64,000 nt of DNA from positions 124,001-188,000 of the forward strand of contig NZ_JACWAB010000004.1 of NCBI RefSeq assembly GCF_020483305.1, written 5' to 3'. This document shows positions 25,994-32,928 of the stretch, piece after piece; positions within the stretch are counted from its first letter, which is position 1, and each line of letters begins with the position of its first letter. The notes under the pieces are model-generated. The model was not told the origin of the DNA. It saw nothing but the letters and a program-made list of their open reading frames with translations, and searched no databases. The position numbers and the translations under genes are program-made. This stretch comes from Arthrobacter sp. UM1. GTDB lineage: Bacteria; Actinomycetota; Actinomycetes; Actinomycetales; Micrococcaceae.

Positions 25994-26713
25994 ATGATCG
26001 CGACAGACGCCAATGCCGGGAGGCTTCTGCATGAGGCAGTTGAGGCCTGGAATCCCACAATATCGGAGATCGCGAACCAGTATCTCGGCCCCAAAATCGA
26101 AGCAGAGCTGCTGGAAGACTCCGTCAGAGGAGCCGAAATGTTCACAAAGTTCGGAGTCATCTCTGCCCTCACCGGCCAGGAAAACTTGATGGAACACCTC
26201 GTACAATATGTTTTAGAGACGAGCAGCAAGATGAGTGCCATCACGTTTCTGACATGTCGCAAGATTTCCACAATTCAGTGGTGTTCAGAATATCTTGGTC
26301 TCTCGGAGTACGCCCAAATTCTCGCAATTGAAATCGAGCCGATGAGTGAACCTCCTGCCTCTGTGAAGATCCAGCGATTCGTGACGAATGATGACGACGA
26401 CAACTGGGATTGGCTCGGCACAGTCGAAAAACCTACATCCACATTCACAGTGAGCCCCATTCCAGCATTAGACAGGCTCTTCGACGATATGGCGAACCTT
26501 GCAACATATCGTCGATTCCCATCCGGCAATGACTTGAAATGGGGCATCGAAGACTTTAATAAGGAGCTCGCAATATCCGCGTCCTTCGCGCGGGCCCGAA
26601 TGGGCCTTCCTGCAGAACGACCCGATCATAGGATGGAGCTTGACACGATGGCACCTGCGGACCTCCGGGGCTTTCCTCCACAGATCGACGTGCACGGTCC
26701 GAAGAGACAGTGA
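25994..26713 (+). CDS. Putative immunity protein, array family B2
   Basis: A 239-residue soluble protein, intact member of family B. It starts MIATDANAGRLLHEAVEAWN. Shared landmarks: MFTKFGVISALTGQENL, CRKISTIQWCSEYLGLSEYA, MSEPPAS, LATYRRFPSGNDLKWG, FARARMGLP and LRGFPPQID. The pattern of the last third parallels family A (FPFGNDIGW ... LGFP), so the two families are probably one distant superfamily. The ATG overlaps the stop of the toxin remnant, the usual toxin-immunity coupling. No membrane segment or signal peptide. Confidence 0.72.
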   Translation: MIATDANAGRLLHEAVEAWNPTISEIANQYLGPKIEAELLEDSVRGAEMFTKFGVISALTGQENLMEHLVQYVLETSSKMSAITFLTCRKISTIQWCSEYLGLSEYAQILAIEIEPMSEPPASVKIQRFVTNDDDDNWDWLGTVEKPTSTFTVSPIPALDRLFDDMANLATYRRFPSGNDLKWGIEDFNKELAISASFARARMGLPAERPDHRMELDTMAPADLRGFPPQIDVHGPKRQ

Positions 26714-26792
26714 CGGAAGCGCATATCCGGGGTTCAGAGGTGGCTGGTTGCCCTGAATCCAGCCAACTGTCCATCTGCCGAAAGACAATCAC

Positions 26793-27578
26793 ATGCGTAG
26801 TGACAATTGGATGAGCCGATTGACAGGTCGGGCTTTCAGGCTCGCCTCCGCGAGTGAGGCTAAAGACGTACATGATGAAGACTACTTGACGAGGGCCGTC
26901 GCGGAATGGACTCCTGGCGTGTGCAGGTTGGCAGACAGATACCGCGGTAAAGACCTTCGCAGGGAGCTGAAGGACGGAACGTCCGAAGCGACTAAGATGC
27001 TTCGAAACTACTCCATACTGGCGACTCTCACGAGCCAGCCAACTATTGTTGAGCGCCTCATCTGGCATCATATGAATCACTTGAAAAACCTCAACGAAAT
27101 AAATTTCTTTGTCTGTCAGACAATTGCGACACTTCGCTGGTGCGCGCAAGAACTCCGCCTTGACGGGTATGCCTCGCTGCTCGACCTCGAGATCATGCCG
27201 ATGACCTGCCCTCCAGCATCTAGAGGGTTCAAGCAACTGGTCACTGATCAGGCGAAATCGGGAATGGACTGGTACGGAACCATAGAGAATCCAAGCCTGC
27301 TTGTCGTCAACGCCCCAGTTCCCCGGCTGGATCGCCTCATGCGTGAAATGTCTGACGTAGCCGCATACAGGCAGTTCCCTTCAGCAAACGACATGAATTG
27401 GGCTACTGAAGACTTCGACGCCGAACTCGCTGAAGATGCACGATTCGCGCGCCACATGCTGGGCCTGCCTCTTGATCCACCTCCCAGAAGAGTCCAGTCG
27501 CGAATCGAGCTGCCGTTCTCGTTCAACGGATTTCCTCCTCAATACGATGCGGCCGCTCGGTCAAGACCGTTAGGCTGA
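26793..27578 (+). CDS. Putative immunity protein, array family B3
   Basis: A 261-residue paralogue of B1 and B2. The core runs YLTRAVAEWTPGVCRLADRY, NYSILATLTSQPTIVERLIW, CQTIATLRWCAQELRLDGYA, MTCPPAS, GMDWYGTIENPS, AAYRQFPSANDMNWATEDFD, RFARHMLGLP and NGFPPQYD. The first ~30 residues (MRSDNWMSRLTGRAFRLASA) have no counterpart in B2, so the true start could be further inside, or this is a fused leftover of a toxin tail. The ribosome site is weak. No toxin module lies directly upstream, so it is an orphan immunity gene. Confidence 0.7.
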   Translation: MRSDNWMSRLTGRAFRLASASEAKDVHDEDYLTRAVAEWTPGVCRLADRYRGKDLRRELKDGTSEATKMLRNYSILATLTSQPTIVERLIWHHMNHLKNLNEINFFVCQTIATLRWCAQELRLDGYASLLDLEIMPMTCPPASRGFKQLVTDQAKSGMDWYGTIENPSLLVVNAPVPRLDRLMREMSDVAAYRQFPSANDMNWATEDFDAELAEDARFARHMLGLPLDPPPRRVQSRIELPFSFNGFPPQYDAAARSRPLG

Positions 27579-27799
27579 CTTGATCCTTCGGGAGGGTCAA
27601 TCGCCGACTGAGCGGGTATATGTATGTTCATCTCCAGTCAGCAGTCGGAGAAGTCACGCTTGGGAGAACCAGGACGACGACCCGGTCTGCCTCCTGAAGT
27701 GATTTCGTTCGGACTCGCCTGCTGCGACGCAAGTGGAGCACGAGGAGCCCAGGACGTCCAATCAGTCTCATGAGGCAAGGAAGATGGGAGACCGCTGGC

Positions 27800-28558
27800 A
27801 TGGAACGGACGCCTTATGACCCAATCCTTGAGCGTCAGGCCAACCGTCTGTACGCCGAATCGGTGAAGCGCGCCCAGAGTTCAGGGGTCAAGGATGTCAA
27901 GAAGTACTTGGGACGCAAGGCCGCAGAGGAGATCAAGTGCAGGTCCAAGTACAACGAGTGGAAGATCCAGCTCGAGTTCGCCATCCTCTTCTCGATGGCC
28001 GAGCTCACTGAAGCGCTGGAGCTGCTTTTCAGAGGCAAGATCACCCAGACCATGGCACTCCAACCACAGGGAGGCAGAGGCATCTACAGGTCGCTGCCCA
28101 CCCTGCGCTGGTGCGCAGAGAAGACAAACCTCACCGGGTACGCCGAGCTCTTCAGCAAGCCGTCCAATGCCCCCAGCAGGATCGACTCGCCCTTCCGTGG
28201 CATGGCCTCACGCCACGCGAAAAGACTCGCAGAAAATCTCGACCCCACATTTTACGGAACCCTTGAGAAACCCAGCCGCGGGTGGAGCGGCTCCGATCCG
28301 GTCCCGATGTACCACACGTTCCTCGAAGAGATGGTCAGACTGAACTACTTCGTGGCCCAATACCCGTTCGGCAACGACATCGGCTGGGCCCGGGATGACT
28401 ACGCCAGCGCCCTAGAGACAGATGCCCTGATCATCCGGCAGCAGCTCGGCTTCCCGCTGATCCTGCCCAACCTGCCCGAGAACCCGCACGTAGCTCTACC
28501 CGATGGCTTCACAGGTCTGCCTGACTGGACCCCTGACCCTCGCCCTCCTGGTTTCTGA
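27800..28558 (+). CDS. Putative immunity protein, array family A2
   Basis: A 252-residue paralogue of A1 (MERTPYDPILERQANRLYAE; KKYLGRKAAEEIKCRSKYNE; LELLFRGKITQTMAL; SLPTLRWCAEKTNLTGYAEL; YPFGNDIGWARDDYASALET; DALIIRQQLGFPLILPNLPE). The start at 27800 is chosen because it aligns with A1; an in-frame ATG 30 bp upstream is possible. Its G+C is closer to the chromosome than family B. The central MASRHAKRLAENLDP segment is shared with A1. No adjacent toxin. Confidence 0.75.
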   Translation: MERTPYDPILERQANRLYAESVKRAQSSGVKDVKKYLGRKAAEEIKCRSKYNEWKIQLEFAILFSMAELTEALELLFRGKITQTMALQPQGGRGIYRSLPTLRWCAEKTNLTGYAELFSKPSNAPSRIDSPFRGMASRHAKRLAENLDPTFYGTLEKPSRGWSGSDPVPMYHTFLEEMVRLNYFVAQYPFGNDIGWARDDYASALETDALIIRQQLGFPLILPNLPENPHVALPDGFTGLPDWTPDPRPPGF

Positions 28559-28637
28559 ACGGCTATGAGGGGACTTCATCGGCGCCACAATAGGAGAAGC
28601 TAAAGACCATGTTTCATCACCAAGGGTGAGGCGATCC

Positions 28638-29408
28638 GTGCGAACTGAACACATCCAAGACAAGGCCACGGCAAGAGAAGCCGACCGGCTCTTTAAGGAA
28701 GCCGTGCAAGTTGCAGAAAGGTCGGGCAATCAGTTCGTATCCCATTACTTGGGGAAGTCCGCCTACAAGAAAATATGCACTTCAGCCTCGAGCGCTTCAC
28801 TTTTGACGCAAGAACACTACATGGTGCTGTTCACCCTGGCCGACCTTCGCGAAGCCGCTGTTCTCATGTTCCGGGGTCGCATTCTTCAGATCCAGTCTCT
28901 GAAACTCCCGGCAAAACATTCTGCATTTCACAGTCTTCCCACTATGGCGTGGTGCGCAGACCGGTTGAATCTGACTGGCTACTCCCTTCTATTCAGACCC
29001 AAGACTCAGGTAACCTTCGCCGCTCCTCTCAAGAACTCGGCACAGGACTATACCAATCGCTACCGTAACGCAGAGCAGGGACGAAACGAGTTTCTCGCCT
29101 ACGGAGACGTAGAGACGCCTGGCGATCACTGGAAAGGCTGGTCTCAATCCGTCATCTACACTTTTCTTGACGAGATTGTTCATTTCATCAATCTCAAGAC
29201 CTACTTCCCCCGGCACAACAATATTGACTGGACCCTCGAAGACTACGAGTCAGCGCTAGACAAGGATGCCCAGATTCTCAGGGCTCGGATCGGCCTTTCC
29301 CCAGCGGCAACGCCATGGCCCGAGGAGAGCGGGGTCATCCTTCCAGCAGATTTCGTCGAGTTCAGCGAATTCGATGAACTGTATTCCGAATATCTGCCGA
29401 CACGCTAG
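28638..29408 (+). CDS. Putative immunity protein, array family A3 (divergent)
   Basis: A 256-residue divergent member of family A: AREADRLFKEAVQVAERSGN, HYLGKSAYKKICTSA, YMVLFTLADLREAAVLMFRG, SLPTMAWCADRLNLTGYSLL, VIYTFLDEIVHF and HNNIDWTLEDYESALDKDAQ. The GTG at 28638 aligns with the other family starts and has GAGG seven bases upstream; a GTG at 28626 is also in frame. Divergence from A1/A2 suggests specificity for another toxin variant. No toxin lies next to it. Confidence 0.72.
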   Translation: MRTEHIQDKATAREADRLFKEAVQVAERSGNQFVSHYLGKSAYKKICTSASSASLLTQEHYMVLFTLADLREAAVLMFRGRILQIQSLKLPAKHSAFHSLPTMAWCADRLNLTGYSLLFRPKTQVTFAAPLKNSAQDYTNRYRNAEQGRNEFLAYGDVETPGDHWKGWSQSVIYTFLDEIVHFINLKTYFPRHNNIDWTLEDYESALDKDAQILRARIGLSPAATPWPEESGVILPADFVEFSEFDELYSEYLPTR

Positions 29409-30025
29409 AGTGTTTGGACTAGGAGTCAACAAGCACCAATTCAGTACCGTGATGGCCATTTTCGACTGGTCCGCGAAGCACGAACATCGACATCATGACA
29501 TGGCAACCCAGTGGAGGCAGAGGCGCTACCCGCCCCAGTCCATCCTGCGAAAGTGTACTGACAACACAAAGTTGACTGAATGCACCGATCGCTCCGGTAA
29601 ACCCGCCGACGCACTGCACCTCGTCCGAGGCTGCTCATCTGGCCGTTCACTCCGCTATCGGGGAGACAACCGGTTCACTGGTCCCCGGCCTTGAACGGGG
29701 CTGCTTCTGCGGAACCTTCAAGCAAGTCAGTCACAGCGTAGAGACCAGCCCCGTCCTAATGGATCGCACATACGCTTGAGGAGACGAACGACTTAGCCAA
29801 CCCCGTTGGCGCATCTTTTCTGCAACAGCATCGTCTGAACCCGAGGCGACTACGACCGGACATGGGGGCCAGCGCCATGGTCATCCGGCAACACCTCGGT
29901 TTTCCCTGACGATGCCCCCCCCCTAGACAACGCTCCCTGACGGCTACGAGTGTCTATCCTGAAAGGGGAAAACTCACCGGTCAGGTACCGAGCCGACGAC
30001 AACCAGATTTTTAAGGACGACTACA
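29409..30025 (+). other. 617-bp decayed stretch in the immunity array
   Basis: No intact gene. The last third holds the remnant described at 29760-29960; the first 350 bp show nothing I recognise. A GTG start with AAGGA for the next gene lies at its right end. Confidence 0.5.
29760..29960 (+). pseudogene. Decayed family A immunity gene, 3' part
   Basis: DNA aligns with the 3' third of A2. CACATACGCTTGAGGAGACG (29767) parallels the HTFLEEM codons, CGTCTGAACCCGAGGCGACT (29831) parallels GWARDDY, GTCATCCGGCAACACCTCGG (29880) parallels the VIRQxLGFP codons, and CTCCCTGACGGCTACGAG parallels LPDGF. Several small indels and a stop break the frame. Confidence 0.62.
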
Positions 30026-30778
30026 GTGAACAAAGCTTATATTGCAGACCAGTCTCTCGCAGACGAATCCGATGACATGTATGCATCCGCGATCGAACTG
30101 GCCCGCGAAAAGGACCTTTATCCTGTAACAAAATATATGGGAAAGAAGGCGTTTAAAATGATTTGCTCTTCGTCCCCCATGGGTTCAATTCGGTTTCAGG
30201 AGGAGTTTGTCGCCCTATTCACAGTTGCAGGATTCCGTGATGTTGTAATCCAAATGTTCAAAGCGAGAATTTTGCGCCTCGCTGCGGTAATCCCCCTATC
30301 AAAGCCTTCAATCTATCATTCGCTTCCTGCATATGAGGTCTGCGCCAGTCACTTGAACCTTGCCGGATATGCATCACTGTTTGACAAAAAGTCCCCCACC
30401 GTGGAAGCAACACCCCTTGACGCAAGTGCCGAGATGATCACTCAGAGATATCGCAACACATTTCCTGGAACGCTAGAATTCAGACTCTATGGCACCGAGG
30501 ACATTCGGGGAACTCATTGGAAAGGAAGCCCCAATTCCACCATCTACACATACCTCGATGAGATCATACGGTTCTCAAACCTCTGGAAGTACTATCCAGA
30601 CAATACCAATGTCGACTGGGGCCCGCGAGAGTACCAGAGAGCAATCCTGTCGAACTTGAGGGTTATGAGGTCGAATTTTGGCCTCCCTCCCGCCCTGCCC
30701 GATTTTCCCACGTCGGAAGAGACATTCATGCCTGAACAGTTCGACCTCCTTGACCAAGAGGCATCTCCGAGGGAATGA
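30026..30778 (+). CDS. Putative immunity protein, array family A4 (divergent)
   Basis: A 250-residue member of family A, clearly A+T-richer than A1/A2. Landmarks: SDDMYASAIELAREKDLYPV, TKYMGKKAFKMICSSS, EEFVALFTVAGFRDVVIQMF, SLPAYEVCASHLNLAGYASL, TIYTYLDEIIRFSNLWKYYP and NTNVDWGPREYQRAI. It is closest to A3 (shared THWKG/DHWKG segment and N-V/I-DW). The GTG start has AAGGA eight bases upstream. No toxin adjoining. Composition suggests a separate acquisition. Confidence 0.72.
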   Translation: MNKAYIADQSLADESDDMYASAIELAREKDLYPVTKYMGKKAFKMICSSSPMGSIRFQEEFVALFTVAGFRDVVIQMFKARILRLAAVIPLSKPSIYHSLPAYEVCASHLNLAGYASLFDKKSPTVEATPLDASAEMITQRYRNTFPGTLEFRLYGTEDIRGTHWKGSPNSTIYTYLDEIIRFSNLWKYYPDNTNVDWGPREYQRAILSNLRVMRSNFGLPPALPDFPTSEETFMPEQFDLLDQEASPRE

Positions 30779-30889
30779 CGGCCACCGCGAAGGCACCACA
30801 GCCCATCCTTGCGAAGCCCGCCCTGAGGCCCCCTCTGAACCCCCGCCGAAGACTTCCGTTCAAACCAGGAAAGGACCCGGACTCCGTTC

Positions 30890-31654
30890 ATGAGTGCATC
30901 GCCCTTCGACCCCGTCCTTGAGAAGCAGACAGATCAACTGTTCAAGGACGCTGTCGACCTCGCCCGCGCCTCTGGAAACAAAGACGTCAAGCGATACCTG
31001 TGCAGGAAAGCAGACAAGGAACTCGCATGCAGGTCTGAGTACAACTCGCATGCTCTGCAGCTTGAGCTGTCCATCTTGTTCTCGATGGCAGAGCTGACCG
31101 ACCCCCTCGAACTTCTGTTCCGAGGGCGCCTGACACAGATCATGGCTCTGCCCCCAGAAAGAAGGATCGCCATCTACTTCTCGCTGCCCACCCTCCGGTG
31201 GAGCGCCGAGAAGGCGAACCTGACCGGTTACGCCAAGCTCTTCAGCAAAACCGCCAACGCGCCTTCCAGAGTCGACTCCCCTTTCCGCGCCCTCGCATCT
31301 CGGAAGTTTGAACGTCTCGTCGACCCCGACCCTCGGGAAGAACGATTCTACGGAACCCTTGAAAACCCCTCCCATGGCTGGAGACCCGACCCGGTTCCGA
31401 TGTATCACACCTACCTTGAGGAAATGATCGACCTCACCAATCTCCTCAGCCACTTCCCCTTCGGGAACGACATCGGCTGGACCCGTGAAGACTACGCCCA
31501 GGCGATCCACACGGACGCCCTGATCATCCGCCAGCAGCTCGGCTTCCCCCTGACCATGCCCAACCTGCCCGAAAACCCGCACGTGAACCTCCCCGAAGGG
31601 TTCCAGGGCTTCCCCGACTGGACCCCGATCCCTCCGGCCCTGCCGAACCGTTGA
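30890..31654 (+). CDS. Putative immunity protein, array family A5 (near-copy of A1)
   Basis: A 254-residue paralogue nearly identical to A1 over its first ~125 and last ~60 residues, with a different middle (ALASRKFERLVDPDPREERF; YLEEMIDLTNLLSHFPFGND). Upstream, CTTCCGTTCAAACCAGGAAA (30853-30872) copies the last codons of the HNH toxin (GFRSN stop) but with the stop codon TAG changed to CAG. So a toxin end plus immunity gene were duplicated together, and the toxin was then lost. CTGTGCAGG replaces the conserved LGRK codons seen in A1. Confidence 0.76.
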   Translation: MSASPFDPVLEKQTDQLFKDAVDLARASGNKDVKRYLCRKADKELACRSEYNSHALQLELSILFSMAELTDPLELLFRGRLTQIMALPPERRIAIYFSLPTLRWSAEKANLTGYAKLFSKTANAPSRVDSPFRALASRKFERLVDPDPREERFYGTLENPSHGWRPDPVPMYHTYLEEMIDLTNLLSHFPFGNDIGWTREDYAQAIHTDALIIRQQLGFPLTMPNLPENPHVNLPEGFQGFPDWTPIPPALPNR

Positions 31655-31734
31655 ATCGCACGAGGGGGGGTGGCGCCCACCCCAGCACCCTGTCATAGGG
31701 TGAAAGCAACACTTCTCCTCAGGAAGGCAGCATC

Positions 31735-32322
31735 GTGGCACTCAGTCTCACCGCGACAGAACCCAACACCCGCGCTTACGCTCCCGAGATCCTCGGCCCT
31801 GTCATCACCGAGAACAATCTCCCCGGGACCACGTTCAACAACGGCCTGCTCCGCTTCCACAACGAGGAATCGGGGGCCCTCGCCCAGCAGAACCTCTATG
31901 ATTTCTTCGGCGATCGCGCCGCTGAGCTCACCCCCTTCGCCGTCGACTGGCGGGGCCGCCACTTCTGCCGCGTCCAAATCGAGGGAAACGACGTCGCCCT
32001 GCGCGCCGATTCGGCGTTCATGGAGGCCAGCCCCATGGCCGACTACCACGACACCGTCGCCTTCCTTCTCCAGAGCGACGGCGCCGCCGACATGCTCGAG
32101 ACGGAGGTCATGGAGAAGTCCTTCGAGGCGCTCGGCGTGTACGGCCTGAAATTCACGGACTGCATCGGCCTCAAGATCCCCGCCTTCCTCGGCGGCGAAG
32201 AGGAGATCTCCAACTTCGAGGTCAACAACATGGACGTCTACTGGACGTTCAACGCCCAGGTCTACAACCAGGTCAAAGACCTTCCCCCGGGAACGCCCAT
32301 CTCCGAGATCAACCTCGGCTGA
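31735..32322 (+). CDS. DUF1851/Tdi1-like immunity-type protein
   Basis: A 195-residue acidic soluble protein. The C-terminal half (SFEALGVYGLKFTDCIGLKI, PAFLGGEEEISNFEVNNMDV, YWTFNAQVYNQV) resembles the DUF1851/Tdi1 C-terminal domain of interbacterial immunity proteins, in which a GYxPALxLGG-like segment is typical. The N-terminal half (LLRFHNEESGALAQQNLYDF) fits the GAD-like part. The GTG start is placed behind AGGAAGG. It sits in an island of immunity genes without an adjoining toxin, so it probably protects against a toxin from other strains. Family match is from memory and moderate. Confidence 0.6.
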   Translation: MALSLTATEPNTRAYAPEILGPVITENNLPGTTFNNGLLRFHNEESGALAQQNLYDFFGDRAAELTPFAVDWRGRHFCRVQIEGNDVALRADSAFMEASPMADYHDTVAFLLQSDGAADMLETEVMEKSFEALGVYGLKFTDCIGLKIPAFLGGEEEISNFEVNNMDVYWTFNAQVYNQVKDLPPGTPISEINLG

Positions 32323-32345
32323 CCAGCACCGCGAAGGAGAACACC

Positions 32346-32837
32346 ATGGACACTGCAGAGGTTCAGAAGCACCTCGAGCGCATCGCCGAGGAACTCGAGT
32401 TCGACGGCGACGAGTGGAACGAGCCGGCCACGGACGAGGAGATCGCCGAAGCCGAGGAAACGCTCGGCGTGACGTTCCCCGAGACGTACAAGAAGATCCT
32501 CCGGCTGCACAACGGTTCCGAGTACCGGGAGTTCATGAGCCTCGAGGAGGCCATCGAGGTCGCCGAGGAGCTGGAGGAGCTCGCGGAGGAGAACTCCGAC
32601 GGCCTCAACGAGACCGTCAACCTGAGCGAGGACAAGCCCGGCGTCCTCAAGAACGGCGCCTACCGGCGCGGCTGGGTCCCCCTGTTCGACTTCGGCACGG
32701 GAGCCTTCGACTGCGTTGACTGCGATCCGGGGCCCAACGGCGCTGCAGGTCAGATCGTCCGCTACGACCCCGACGGCGTCGAGGGAATCGAGTTCACCTC
32801 CCTCGAGGAGTGGCTCGAGGAGTTCGACGGCTCCTGA
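32346..32837 (+). CDS. SMI1/KNR4 (SUKH) family immunity protein
   Basis: A 163-residue, very acidic SUKH-superfamily protein. The family signature is clear: ATDEEIAEAEETLGVTFPET, YKKILRLHNGSEY, WVPLFDFGTGAFDCVDCDPG and near the end IEFTSLEEWLEEF. SUKH proteins neutralise diverse nuclease toxins of polymorphic toxin systems. It lies 23 bp after the DUF1851-like gene with a good ribosome site (GAAGGAGAACACC-ATG). A strong terminator follows, marking the end of the island. Confidence 0.9.
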   Translation: MDTAEVQKHLERIAEELEFDGDEWNEPATDEEIAEAEETLGVTFPETYKKILRLHNGSEYREFMSLEEAIEVAEELEELAEENSDGLNETVNLSEDKPGVLKNGAYRRGWVPLFDFGTGAFDCVDCDPGPNGAAGQIVRYDPDGVEGIEFTSLEEWLEEFDGS

Positions 32838-32869
32838 AGCCTCCGTCCAGCCCCACCACGGCTCCAAAC

Positions 32870-32908
32870 GGCTCGAGGCCGGATTCAGTCCGAATCCGGC
32901 CTCGAGCC
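32870..32908. terminator. Bidirectional intrinsic terminator
   Basis: A perfect 17-bp stem: GGCTCGAGGCCGGATTC (32870-32886) pairs with 32892-32908 over a 5-base loop, then TTTCT. It lies between the converging SUKH and putA genes and can serve both. Confidence 0.88.
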
Positions 32909-32928
32909 TTTCTGGGTCCGCCCCGCTT

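Noticed and set aside
29266..29694. 142-codon frame after immunity gene A3
   Set aside because: Overlaps the end of A3 in another frame and lacks protein features.
22709..31654. Immunity array as PoNi (DUF1910/DUF1911) proteins
   Set aside because: Length is similar but I do not see the PoNi sequence blocks; assignment would be a guess.
31735..32322. Evidence for a type VI secretion system because of the Tdi1-like protein
   Set aside because: No T6SS structural gene is present; immunity families are shared between secretion systems and the local machinery is type VII.
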